DNA of 64,000 bases from assembly GCA_002716945.1 (NCBI GenBank), contig PBCF01000002.1:756193-820192 (forward strand), given 5' to 3'. Source of the stretch: Gammaproteobacteria bacterium (lineage in GTDB: Bacteria; Pseudomonadota; Gammaproteobacteria; GCA-002705445; GCA-002716945). The translations under genes and the position numbers were made by a program. Under the pieces are notes generated by a model. It searched no databases. It was not told the DNA's origin and saw only the letters and a program-made list of their open reading frames with translations. Positions 1 through 9,272 of this stretch are shown here, piece after piece (the stretch's first letter is position 1; each line of letters starts with the position of its first letter).

Positions 1-482
1 AGCATTGGAATACCCGCAGCATAATTACCAAGTCCATTTGGGCCATGGCATGCTATACATGCTTGTATCTTAATATCAATAACACCACCTCTATAAATAT
101 TTCTTCCTAAAATTAAATACTTATCATCAGTAGTACCAATAGACTTCTCCAGTCCTGCATAATAGTCCGCTAGAACATCCATATCCCGGTCTGATAGTGT
201 TTGAGCAATACCATACATTACAGGATTATTTCTGCCACCTGTTGAGCCCTTCTTAAAAGCTTGGAGTTGTGATTTTAAATAACGTGGGTTTTGTCCAGCT
301 AAATTAGGCCAAATTGGGTTTGAACTTATACCTTTTTGTCCATGACACGCTACACATGTTTCGCTTTTATCAAGAACCTGAGTTTTTTCAGATGATATAG
401 ATATGTTAGAAAATAACAAAAAGGCGATCGGCAACAATAGTAAGATTTTTCTCCTCATAGATGAAATATTATATCTCATCAT
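1..482 (-). CDS. Cytochrome c4 (di-haem), 3' end outside window
   Basis: Periplasmic electron carrier, expected to feed electrons from the bc1 complex to terminal oxidases. The visible 160 residues start with a basic n-region and a hydrophobic stretch (a Sec signal peptide), then show two haem-binding CxxCH sites, CVACH and CIACH, about 100 residues apart, which is the spacing of the two-domain cytochrome c4 family. The C-terminus is cut by the window edge. Start codons at 482, 479 and 458 are in frame; I chose 482 because a GAAG element sits 7 nt upstream, while the ATG at 458 has no ribosome site. It lies 27 bp downstream of polA on the same strand. A cytochrome c4 gene next to polA and thrB is also the arrangement in Pseudomonas. 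Confidence 0.9.
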   Translation of the reverse strand, partial: MMRYNISSMRRKILLLLPIAFLLFSNISISSEKTQVLDKSETCVACHGQKGISSNPIWPNLAGQNPRYLKSQLQAFKKGSTGGRNNPVMYGIAQTLSDRDMDVLADYYAGLEKSIGTTDDKYLILGRNIYRGGVIDIKIQACIACHGPNGLGNYAAGIPM

Positions 483-509
483 GATAATTCTTCAAATAAA
501 CAGATTGTA

Positions 510-3203
510 TTAATGAGCTTCGTCCCAATTATTTCCTATACCAATATCAACAATCAGTGGAACAGTTAATTTAACGGAATTAGACATCATTTTTTTTATT
601 TGTTCCACACACACATCTATATCTTCTTCCCTTATTTCGAAAACTAGTTCATCGTGAACCTGCATGATCATTTTAATGTCATATTTAGAATTCAGTATCC
701 AATCATAAATATTAATCATAGCTAGCTTCAAAATATCTGCGGCAGTACCTTGAATTGGCGCGTTTATAGCAGTCCTTTCTGCCGCACTCCTAACTTGAAA
801 ATTACTATGGTTAATATTTGGTATGAAAACTCTTCTTCCCATTAATGTATCTATATAACCATTTTTTTTAGTTGTCGATTTAATTTTTTCCATAAATTTC
901 TTAATATCCTTATATTTTTCAAAATAGGAGACTATATATTCTTTAGCGGCATCATTTTCAATTTTCAATTGTCTTGCCAATCCATATGTTGATATACCAT
1001 ATATCAAACCAAAATTTATGGCTTTAGCTGCTCTTCTTTCTTCTGCTGTTGGCTCATTTTTCAAATTAAAAACTTCTTTAGCAGTAAATGCATGCACATC
1101 ATCCCCATTAAGAAAATTTTTTATTAAATTTTTATCCTTTGATAAATGTGCCATAACTCTAAGTTCAATCTGCGAATAATCAGCAGAAACAATCTTAGTC
1201 TTTTTATCAGACACAAAGGCTGATCTTATTTTTCTACCCTCATTAGACCTGATAGGTATATTCTGCAAATTAGGATTAGAAGATGACAATCTTCCAGTTA
1301 TTGTAACTGTTTGATTGTATGATGTATGTAATCTATTAGTGAACACACTTACCTGATCTCCAAGTTTATCTGTGTAAGTATTTTTTAATTTCATAAGATT
1401 TCGATATTGTAGTATAAATTTAGGTAGTTCATGGTTTTCTGATAATTCCTGCATAACATCTTCATTAGTAGAAGGCTGCCCAGTAGGTGTTTTCTTTATA
1501 ACTTTAAATTTCAATTTATCATAAAATATTTCTTGTAATTGTTTTGGGGAAGAAATATTAAATTCCATACCAGCTAAAGTATAAATTTCTTTTTCTATTT
1601 TTTTTAACTGATTTCCTAGTTTTTCAGTATGTTTTTTAAGCATTAATGAATCTATCATAACGCCTTCAGTTTCCATTCCGGTTATGACATGAATAAGAGG
1701 TTTTTCAATTTTTTCATAGAGATTTTTTTGATCATTTAATTTTTTTAATTTTTCACTAAAAAAATTAAATAATCTAAGTGTAATATCTGCATCTTCGCAT
1801 GCATAATTACTTGCAGCTGAAAGTTCAACATCAGAAAAATCTAACTGAGACGAACCTTTACCAACTACTTCTTCAAACTTAGTTGTTTCATGATTTAAAT
1901 ATTTTTTTGACAGTGTATCCAAGTCATGTCTTCCAGATGAATTATAGACATAAGACAAAATCATACTATCTTCGATACTATTCGTAAATTTTATATTATA
2001 TTTTGATAATATATGCATTTCATATTTTATATTTTGACAAATTATAGTTTTATTTTTATCTTCTATAAGATTTTTTAGAATTTTAAAAAATTTTTTTTCT
2101 TCAATTTGTAAGTTATCAGAAAGATTCTTATGGTTTATAGGAATATAATAAGCTTCAAATGGTTTCATTGAGAATGAAACTCCAACTATTTTAGCTTCTA
2201 AGTAATCTAAGGACGTTGTTTCTGTATCAAAAGAAAACTTTTTGGATTTTCCTAAATTATTTATTAAATGATCAAAATCCTTCTCATTTTTTATTGTTTT
2301 ATATATTAATTTAGGTGATTGTAAATTTTTATTTTTATTAATCGACAATGATTTTGCTATATTTGTAAGCTCATATTCTTCTGTTAATTTTGATAATTGT
2401 TTTTCATTTCTATCATTTATTAAAAAATCATCTAAATCTTCTTGCAAATCAACATCATCTTTTAATTGTATTAATTTTTTTGCAATTTCAATTGTCTCTA
2501 ATGAATTAGAAAAATTCTCATAGAGTTTTCCTTTCAATTTTTCAATATTTTTAATTATCCCATCTAATGATTTATATTTTTCCAATAAATCTATTGCGGT
2601 TTTAGGGCCAACTTTGTTGACCCCAGGTACATTATCAGATTTATCTCCTACAAGAACTAGATAATCAAATATTTTTTCTGGTAACACTCCAAATTTTTCT
2701 TTTATAGCTTTCTTATCTAATAATTTATTATCAAAACTATTAACCAATTCAATATTTTGATCTACTAATTGCGCAAGATCTTTATCTCCTGAAGAAATAA
2801 TTACTTTTTCGTTTTGGTTTGAAAATTTTTTAGCCAGTGTCGCAATCACATCATCAGCTTCAACTCCTTTTATTTGTATAACTTTAATACCTAATGATTC
2901 AATAAAGTTTATGATGGGTTGGACTTGCTCAACTAATTCCTCTGGCATTGCTTTCCTAGTGCCTTTGTAATCTTTATAAATTTCGTGTCTAAAATTTTTA
3001 CCTTTTGCATCAAAAATTACGACGATATGATCAGGATTGTGTGTTTTCATAAGCTTATTAAGCATATTTATAACGCCATGAATTGCACCTGTATTTTTTC
3101 CTGAAGAATTTTTTAGATTAGGTAAAGCATAAAATGCCCTATATAAATACGATGACCCATCAATCAGAACTAATTTTTTCCTATGTTTATTTGATAAAAT
3201 CAT
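510..3203 (-). CDS. polA: DNA polymerase I
   Basis: Repair and Okazaki-fragment polymerase. Three domains are visible: the 5' nuclease (about residues 10-290, with the GDKSDNVPG helix-hairpin motif), a 3'-5' exonuclease domain (about 315-500) and the polymerase domain (about 510-897) with motif A (SADYSQIELR), the O-helix (RRAAKAINFGLIYG) and motif C (QVHDELVFE). At 897 aa it is slightly shorter than the 928 aa E. coli enzyme. Exo motif I (FDTET) and motif III (YACEDAD) look intact, but motif II reads NIKYE where E. coli has NLKYD, so the metal-binding Asp424 equivalent is Glu. Proofreading may be altered rather than lost. It is divergent from thrB, with 59 bp between the start codons. Confidence 0.98.
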   Translation of the reverse strand: MILSNKHRKKLVLIDGSSYLYRAFYALPNLKNSSGKNTGAIHGVINMLNKLMKTHNPDHIVVIFDAKGKNFRHEIYKDYKGTRKAMPEELVEQVQPIINFIESLGIKVIQIKGVEADDVIATLAKKFSNQNEKVIISSGDKDLAQLVDQNIELVNSFDNKLLDKKAIKEKFGVLPEKIFDYLVLVGDKSDNVPGVNKVGPKTAIDLLEKYKSLDGIIKNIEKLKGKLYENFSNSLETIEIAKKLIQLKDDVDLQEDLDDFLINDRNEKQLSKLTEEYELTNIAKSLSINKNKNLQSPKLIYKTIKNEKDFDHLINNLGKSKKFSFDTETTSLDYLEAKIVGVSFSMKPFEAYYIPINHKNLSDNLQIEEKKFFKILKNLIEDKNKTIICQNIKYEMHILSKYNIKFTNSIEDSMILSYVYNSSGRHDLDTLSKKYLNHETTKFEEVVGKGSSQLDFSDVELSAASNYACEDADITLRLFNFFSEKLKKLNDQKNLYEKIEKPLIHVITGMETEGVMIDSLMLKKHTEKLGNQLKKIEKEIYTLAGMEFNISSPKQLQEIFYDKLKFKVIKKTPTGQPSTNEDVMQELSENHELPKFILQYRNLMKLKNTYTDKLGDQVSVFTNRLHTSYNQTVTITGRLSSSNPNLQNIPIRSNEGRKIRSAFVSDKKTKIVSADYSQIELRVMAHLSKDKNLIKNFLNGDDVHAFTAKEVFNLKNEPTAEERRAAKAINFGLIYGISTYGLARQLKIENDAAKEYIVSYFEKYKDIKKFMEKIKSTTKKNGYIDTLMGRRVFIPNINHSNFQVRSAAERTAINAPIQGTAADILKLAMINIYDWILNSKYDIKMIMQVHDELVFEIREEDIDVCVEQIKKMMSNSVKLTVPLIVDIGIGNNWDEAH

Positions 3204-3262
3204 ATAATCTTTAGATTACTTTATTTCTTCGGAAGTTGTAACTTAAAATATTTAAAATAACT

Positions 3263-4204
3263 ATGTCTGTATATACAAAAATAACTGATGATGAATTAAA
3301 TACTCATTTAGAGTATTACACAATTGGGAATGTAATAAGCTTTTCAGGTATATCTGAAGGTATTGAGAATACTAATTATTTACTAAAAACTAGTAGTGGT
3401 GATTTTATATTTACTATTTTTGAAAATATTACTTCAGATAGAGTTAACGACTATTTATTATTTATGAACCATTTAAATAATAAGGGTTTAATATCTCCAT
3501 TAGTAATAAAAACAAACGATAAAGAATTATACAAAAATATCAAAAATAAACCTTCAGCTATAATAGAAAAATTGGAAGGAAAATCAATTATAGAATCAAA
3601 AGAAAATTATTGTGAACAGTTAGGTAAAGTAATGGCAGACTTTCATTCATATGGATCAGACTTTAATATTAAAATCAATAATTCTAGAGGTTTGCAATGG
3701 GCTAAAGAATCATTAGAAAAATTAAAGAATTCAATTGATGAAAATCAATTAAAAATACTTAATGAATCCATTGAAATTCAGGAAAAATTTGTAAATAATT
3801 CTTTGCCATCTGGAATGATACATGCTGATTTATTTAGAGATAATGTTTTATTTTCAGAAAATAATATCACTGGAGTAATAGATTTCTATTATTCATGTTA
3901 TGAGCCATACATATATGATTTAGCAGTAGTTGCAAATGATTGGTGTAATAATAAAAATAATGAGGTAGATCAGGATAAATTGAAAATATTGCTACGAGAA
4001 TACAACAAGACTAGATTTATTACTAATGAAGAAAAATCTCAATGGAAAAGTGCATTGATAACAGCTGCTCTCAGATTTTATTTATCAAGGCTAATTGATT
4101 TACATTACCCAAAAATAGGAGAAATAACTCATATAAAAGATCCGTCTATCTTTGAACAAATATTAATAGATAGATTAAATAATGATTATCAAATTATAAT
4201 ATGA
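3263..4204 (+). CDS. thrB: Homoserine kinase (APH-fold, ThrB type II)
   Basis: Phosphorylates homoserine to O-phosphohomoserine in threonine synthesis. The 313 aa protein has the aminoglycoside-phosphotransferase/choline kinase fold: an N-terminal lobe with GIENTNYLL, the Brenner-like catalytic segment HADLFRDNVLF near residue 187 and the metal-binding segment GVIDFYYS about 15 residues later. Length and order fit the Pseudomonas-type homoserine kinase, and polA-thrB adjacency supports this over a generic APH kinase. No clear Shine-Dalgarno sequence precedes the ATG; a TAAAAT box at 3244-3249 would give a leader of only a few bases. Its stop overlaps the dctQ start (ATGA). Confidence 0.88.
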   Translation: MSVYTKITDDELNTHLEYYTIGNVISFSGISEGIENTNYLLKTSSGDFIFTIFENITSDRVNDYLLFMNHLNNKGLISPLVIKTNDKELYKNIKNKPSAIIEKLEGKSIIESKENYCEQLGKVMADFHSYGSDFNIKINNSRGLQWAKESLEKLKNSIDENQLKILNESIEIQEKFVNNSLPSGMIHADLFRDNVLFSENNITGVIDFYYSCYEPYIYDLAVVANDWCNNKNNEVDQDKLKILLREYNKTRFITNEEKSQWKSALITAALRFYLSRLIDLHYPKIGEITHIKDPSIFEQILIDRLNNDYQIII

Positions 4205-4695
4205 AAAAACTGCAAAATATTATAGATAATATTACTGACAAGATTGGATACTTCGTCAGTTATCTAATTGTGGTTATGGTATTTTTAGTAATCGTGATTC
4301 TTTTTTTGAGATATGTTTTAAATATTGGCAATGTAGCACTTCAAGAATCTGTGATGTATTTACATGCGATATTTTTCATGCTCGGTATCGCCTTTGCCAT
4401 CAAAGAAAATTCACATGTTAAAATAGACATTTTTGCTAACAAACTTAATAGTAAACAAAAAAATATAATATTTATTTTAGGAACTTTATTTTTTATTATA
4501 CCATTTTCTTTTTTTATTATGTATATAAGCGCAGATATGGTTAGTAAATCCTGGCTAATCATGGAACAGTCGGGTGAAGCGGGAGGATTGAATTTTGTTT
4601 ACATTTTAAAAAGCATAATACCCCTAACAGGATTTTTAATTTTCTTACAAAGTATTTCAGAACTTATCAAAAAAATTACTTCACTTCTACAATAA
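4201..4695 (+). CDS. dctQ: TRAP transporter small membrane subunit (DctQ)
   Basis: Small integral membrane component of a tripartite ATP-independent periplasmic transporter. The 164 aa product has four hydrophobic segments (about residues 15-37, 48-65, 88-110 and 135-155) and the DctQ-typical stretch ending the second segment, FAIKENSHVKIDIF. The start overlaps the thrB stop as ATGA, so the two are translationally coupled although functionally unrelated. dctM follows 2 bp later. The periplasmic receptor that should complete the transporter is on the opposite strand beyond dctM. Confidence 0.93.
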   Translation: MKKLQNIIDNITDKIGYFVSYLIVVMVFLVIVILFLRYVLNIGNVALQESVMYLHAIFFMLGIAFAIKENSHVKIDIFANKLNSKQKNIIFILGTLFFIIPFSFFIMYISADMVSKSWLIMEQSGEAGGLNFVYILKSIIPLTGFLIFLQSISELIKKITSLLQ

Positions 4696-4697
4696 AT

Positions 4698-6056
4698 ATG
4701 GAATATATTGCAATTTTTTTTATTTTAACAACTTTTATTTTCTTACTAACAGGATTTCCTGTTGCATTTGTATTAGCTGGAGTTTCTTTAATATTTGCCT
4801 ACTTAGGAATTATTTTTGATATATTTGATTATTCATATTTATTGGCATTCCCTAATAGGGTTTATGGAATTATGATAAATCAAAATTTGCTTGCTGTTCC
4901 ATTATTTATTTTCATGGGTTCAGTTCTTGAAAAAACTGATATTGCCGAGAATCTTCTTAAATCAATGAATGAATTATACAAAAATAGTTCTAGCGGGCTA
5001 GGTGTCTCGGTCATAATCGTTGGAACATTTATGGCCGCAAGTACAGGAATTGTTGGAGCTAGTGTTGTAACTTTAGGTTTATTATCATTACCAGTTATGC
5101 TGAAAAATGGTTATCCATCGTCTCTTGCATGTGGCGCAGTGTGTGCTTCAGGGACTTTAGGACAAATAATTCCTCCTTCTCTAGTACTTATTTTACTTGC
5201 TGATGTTTTATCAGCAGCATACCAACAGGCTCAACTCAATTCTGGAATTTTTTCTCCTGAAACAATAACAATAGGAGATCTCTTTGCAGGTGCTATAATT
5301 CCAGGATTATTACTTCCTATTCTTTATATTTTATATATAAAATCTAAAGATAAAGAAATAATTCATAATTCAGAAAATATCATAACAACAAATGTTGATA
5401 TAAATATATTTCAATCAATTTTACCTCCAATAATTTTAATTTTTCTTGTTTTAGGATCAATAATTTTTGGAATTGCTACACCATCCGAAGCTGCAGGAGT
5501 AGGAGCAGCAGGTGCATTAAGTATTGCTTTTATACAAGGAAAACTTACAAAAAATATTCTAAAAAAAACATCGAGAGAGACTATCAAAATAACAAGCATG
5601 GTGTTTATGATACTTTTAGGAGCAACATTATTCTCTCTTGTCTTTCGTGGTTTTGGTGGAGAAGTATTGATTCATGCACTTTTAATAGAAATACCTGAAG
5701 ATAAATATATATCATTATTAATAGTGCTTGTAATGATGTTTTTCTTAGGTTTTATTTTAGATTTTATCGAAATTATTTTTATAGTGATTCCATTATTTGG
5801 CCCTACTCTATTCTCACTTGGATTTGATCCCGTATGGATTGGAATTTTAATAGCGATGGTTTTACAAACTTCTTTTCTAACCCCCCCATTTGGATTTTCA
5901 TTGTTTTATTTACGTGGTGTTACACCTAAAAATATATCAACATCTGAAATATATAAAGGTGTTTATCCATATATTGCAATACAAATTATTGTAATAATAA
6001 TTATTTATTTTTTTCCTGGCATGACTACATATCTACCGGAAGTTTTATTTAACTAA
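4698..6056 (+). CDS. dctM: TRAP transporter large permease (DctM)
   Basis: The 452 aa multi-spanning permease drives uptake using the sodium or proton gradient. It has about 12 hydrophobic segments and DctM family signatures such as LTGFPVAFVLAG at the N-terminus, the long MAASTGIVGASVVTLG helix and the conserved SGTLGQIIPPS segment; a second repeat carries TPSEAAGVGAAGAL. An extended loop near residues 220-240 is usual for DctM proteins paired with keto-acid receptors. It ends one base before the convergent dctP stop, so there is no room for a terminator between them. Confidence 0.95.
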   Translation: MEYIAIFFILTTFIFLLTGFPVAFVLAGVSLIFAYLGIIFDIFDYSYLLAFPNRVYGIMINQNLLAVPLFIFMGSVLEKTDIAENLLKSMNELYKNSSSGLGVSVIIVGTFMAASTGIVGASVVTLGLLSLPVMLKNGYPSSLACGAVCASGTLGQIIPPSLVLILLADVLSAAYQQAQLNSGIFSPETITIGDLFAGAIIPGLLLPILYILYIKSKDKEIIHNSENIITTNVDINIFQSILPPIILIFLVLGSIIFGIATPSEAAGVGAAGALSIAFIQGKLTKNILKKTSRETIKITSMVFMILLGATLFSLVFRGFGGEVLIHALLIEIPEDKYISLLIVLVMMFFLGFILDFIEIIFIVIPLFGPTLFSLGFDPVWIGILIAMVLQTSFLTPPFGFSLFYLRGVTPKNISTSEIYKGVYPYIAIQIIVIIIIYFFPGMTTYLPEVLFN

Positions 6057-6057
6057 A

Positions 6058-7140
6058 TTACTCTCTGGAATTAATATATGATTTCTCAGATAACTCAGTC
6101 CATGGTATGACTTCTTTTTGAAATTTTTTATATGAAGCATAAACTTCTTGGGTAATTGAGTCAGTCTGGCCAATCTCATCAATAACCTCCATTGATAATT
6201 TTCTTAAAAATGTCATTACTTTTTTAGGGAACTCATGGATAATTATGTTCTCTGAAATCAAATACTGCAATGCTTGATTATTTTTTGAAGTGTAATCTGC
6301 AAGCATATCTATGTTTGCAGCCTTACAAGAAATATCTATGATATGCTTCAAATCATTAGGTAATTTATTATAAACATCTCTGTTAATTATGCACTCTAAT
6401 GTAGGTCCAGGTTCATGCCATCCAGGATAGTAATAATATTTTGCTGCTTTGTGCAATCCAAACGCTCTATCGTTATATGGTCCAACCCATTCTGTTGCAT
6501 CAATTGCGCCTGTTTGTAAAGCCGTAAAAATTTCTGATCCAGGTAGTGTAATTGGAACACCTCCAGCCCTCGCCAAGACTTCGCCGCCAAGACCCGGTAT
6601 TCTCATTTTTAAACCCTGCAAATCTTTAGGTGAGTTTATTTTTTTGTTAAACCATCCGCCCATTTGAACCCCAGTATTACCAGCCGGACGTGGAACTAAA
6701 TTAAATTGCATATACAGCTTTTCCCATAATTTTAATCCATCTCCATAATACAACCAAGCATTCATTTCTTGGGCATTCAAACCAAATGGGACTGAAGAAA
6801 AAAATTGACATGCTTGGCTTTTGCCTTTCCAATAATATGCTCCTGAATGTCCCATCTCTGCTCCTCCAGACGATACATAATCAAAAACTTCAAGTGGAGG
6901 AACTAATTCATTAGCACCAAATACTTTTATCTTTATTCTATTATTAGATAAAATATTAATAATCTTGGCTAAATTTTCTGCTCCAACCCCTAATCCAGGA
7001 AAATTTTTTGGCCATGATGTGACCATTTTCCAATTAAATTCAGTTTTTTGCGATGAAGTAGATTTTTTTGGTAATAATAAGGATGATCCTAAAATAGAGT
7101 ATCCAATAGATTTTAAAAAATTTCTTCTTTTAATTGCCAT
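6058..7140 (-). CDS. TRAP solute receptor, TakP-like (2-oxoacid/lactate type)
   Basis: Periplasmic binding protein that delivers ligand to DctQM. The 360 aa protein starts with a twin-arginine-type leader (KRRNFLK followed by a hydrophobic stretch), so export by Tat is likely; tatABC are in this window. The mature part carries the TakP-subfamily signatures TEWVGPYNDRAFGLHKAAKYYYYPGW (shown here only as positions about 217-242) and a ligand-binding Arg in GLKMRIPG. TakP and relatives bind pyruvate, other 2-oxoacids or lactate; the exact substrate is inferred. It lies 3 bp downstream of uvrD on the same strand and converges on dctM with essentially no gap, an unusual split arrangement for a TRAP locus. 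Confidence 0.9.
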   Translation of the reverse strand: MAIKRRNFLKSIGYSILGSSLLLPKKSTSSQKTEFNWKMVTSWPKNFPGLGVGAENLAKIINILSNNRIKIKVFGANELVPPLEVFDYVSSGGAEMGHSGAYYWKGKSQACQFFSSVPFGLNAQEMNAWLYYGDGLKLWEKLYMQFNLVPRPAGNTGVQMGGWFNKKINSPKDLQGLKMRIPGLGGEVLARAGGVPITLPGSEIFTALQTGAIDATEWVGPYNDRAFGLHKAAKYYYYPGWHEPGPTLECIINRDVYNKLPNDLKHIIDISCKAANIDMLADYTSKNNQALQYLISENIIIHEFPKKVMTFLRKLSMEVIDEIGQTDSITQEVYASYKKFQKEVIPWTELSEKSYINSRE

Positions 7141-7143
7141 ATC

Positions 7144-9270
7144 TTATAGAAAGTCTAAATGCGCATAAGTTAAAACCAACCACTTTGGTCCATCATAATC
7201 TTCAAATTTTATTTGAAGTTTTAAGTTATCATCAGATCCCTCATAACTCAATATTATTCCATCGCCAAATTTCATATGTCTTACTCTTTGACCAATTTTA
7301 AAAAATGGTTTCTTGGTATTTTTTTTGATTGAATTAAATTTTTTATTATCTCTTACTGGCTCTAATAATTCATCTGGTATTTCATTAATAAATCTTGAAG
7401 GATATAAATTGGTAAAATGGCCATGAAGATATCTCCCAGTAGCATATGTTAAATACAATATCCGCATCGCTCTAGTTATGGCTACATAACAAAGTCTTCT
7501 TTCTTCTTCTAGAAAATGAGAACTATCATTTCTATTTGCATTTGGGAAAATACTTTCTTCTAATCCAGTTAAAAAAACTATAGGGAATTCTAAACCCTTG
7601 GCGGAATGTATAGTCATCAGTTGTACAGGATCTTCATGTAGTTTAGATTGATATTCACCAGCTTCCAATGCTGCATTATCCAGAAAATCTTCTAAAATAT
7701 TTTCACTATCAAAATTATTTCTAGAAAATCTGGCCGCTACAGAAATCAGCTCATCAATATTTTCAAGTTTAGATAAAGATTCTTCTGTTTTTTTCTGATT
7801 GAAATGAGAAATTAATTGAGAGACCTTTGTGGTTTTATCTATTAGTGTTTGTAAATTTAAATTTTTTGCAAAATCAGCAATCTCAGAAATAATTTTTATA
7901 AAAGACTGAATATTATTTGAAGCCCTCGAATTAGTTTTATAAATTTCTTTATTATTTATAGTTTCCCATAGTGAAAGTGAATTTTCTTTAGCAAAATCTC
8001 TAATAAGACTCATACTTTTTTCTCCAATACCTCTAGGTGGCTGGTTTATAATTCTTTCAAAAGCATTATTATCTGATAGGTTAGTGGCCAATCTTATATA
8101 TGCAATAACATCTTTAATCTCACTTCTTTCAAAAAACCTAAAACCACCATAAATGATATACGGGATTCCTCTTCCATTAAGTTCTTCTTCTAATCTTCGT
8201 GAAAGAAAGTTATTTCTATATAAAATAGCTATATCAGATCTTTTGTAACCCTGCTTAACAAAATATTTTATTTTTTCAGCAATGAATCCCGATTCATCAT
8301 CATTATTAAAAGCTTCATACAAATAAACTGGTTCTCCTTTACTTGTTTTCGTCCATAGATTCTTCCCTAATCTTTCTTGATTCTTAGAAATTAAGTTATT
8401 AGCAACCTTTAAGATTTTTTCTGTTGACCTATAGTTTTGTTCTAATTTAAAAATTTCAACGTTTTTGAATTCTTTTTTGAATAATTGAATATTTTCACTT
8501 CTAGCTCCTCTCCAAGCATAGATAGATTGATCATCATCTCCTACAGCATATAGAGAACCACTATCACCATTAAGTATTTTCAAAAGCTTAAATTGCAATG
8601 TGTTAGTATCTTGAAATTCATCCACCATAATATTTTTAAACCTTTCAGTATAATATTTTAAAAGTTCCTTATTATTTAATAGAGTTTCATATGTTGTTAG
8701 TATTAAATCTGCAAAATCTAATGATTTAGTTTGTTTGCAAATATCTTCATATTCCTTAAAAATTTGATTATATTTATCATTTTCTTTTTGAGATTTTCCA
8801 GATCTGAATCCCTTGTCTTTTTGTTTATTTATGTATGATTGAATTGATTTAGGATCATATAAGTTTTCATCAAGATTATCAGATTTTAAAATTCTCTTTA
8901 TTATCCGAAGTTGGTCTTGTGAGTCTAAAATTGTAAAAAACTGAGATATTTCTGCTTCTTTCCAATGTATTTTTAAAAATCTCCGACATATACCATGGAA
9001 AGTTCCAAACCATAAACCTTGTGTAGAAATCTTCAGAAGATTTTCTATACGTTGCTTCATTTCATTAGCAGCTTTATTGGTGAATGTTAGCGCGAGTATG
9101 TTGCTAGGCTTAACATCAAAGCTATCTATTAACTTAGCAATTCTGTATGTTAAAACTCTAGTTTTTCCGCTACCAGCTCCAGCTAAGATTAATTTATTCC
9201 CCAAATGACAATCAACCGCTTTTATTTGTTCTGAATTAAGTTTACTGGGAGATTGATTTTCCAAATGCAT
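7144..9270 (-). CDS. uvrD: DNA helicase II UvrD
   Basis: SF1 3'-5' helicase of nucleotide excision and mismatch repair. The 708 aa product has the Walker A motif AGAGSGKT near residue 32, the DEXX-box MVDEFQDTN, DDDQSIYAWRGA (motif III) and the C-terminal motifs LMTIHSAKGLEF and VAITRA. The end of the protein (VRHMKFGDG...LKLQIKFEDYDGPKWLVL) matches the Tudor-like C-terminal domain of UvrD that binds RNA polymerase and is lacking in Rep, which decides between these paralogues. It is 2 bp downstream of ubiB and 3 bp upstream of dctP, so it appears to sit inside a long operon. Confidence 0.95.
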   Translation of the reverse strand: MHLENQSPSKLNSEQIKAVDCHLGNKLILAGAGSGKTRVLTYRIAKLIDSFDVKPSNILALTFTNKAANEMKQRIENLLKISTQGLWFGTFHGICRRFLKIHWKEAEISQFFTILDSQDQLRIIKRILKSDNLDENLYDPKSIQSYINKQKDKGFRSGKSQKENDKYNQIFKEYEDICKQTKSLDFADLILTTYETLLNNKELLKYYTERFKNIMVDEFQDTNTLQFKLLKILNGDSGSLYAVGDDDQSIYAWRGARSENIQLFKKEFKNVEIFKLEQNYRSTEKILKVANNLISKNQERLGKNLWTKTSKGEPVYLYEAFNNDDESGFIAEKIKYFVKQGYKRSDIAILYRNNFLSRRLEEELNGRGIPYIIYGGFRFFERSEIKDVIAYIRLATNLSDNNAFERIINQPPRGIGEKSMSLIRDFAKENSLSLWETINNKEIYKTNSRASNNIQSFIKIISEIADFAKNLNLQTLIDKTTKVSQLISHFNQKKTEESLSKLENIDELISVAARFSRNNFDSENILEDFLDNAALEAGEYQSKLHEDPVQLMTIHSAKGLEFPIVFLTGLEESIFPNANRNDSSHFLEEERRLCYVAITRAMRILYLTYATGRYLHGHFTNLYPSRFINEIPDELLEPVRDNKKFNSIKKNTKKPFFKIGQRVRHMKFGDGIILSYEGSDDNLKLQIKFEDYDGPKWLVLTYAHLDFL

Positions 9271-9272
9271 AA

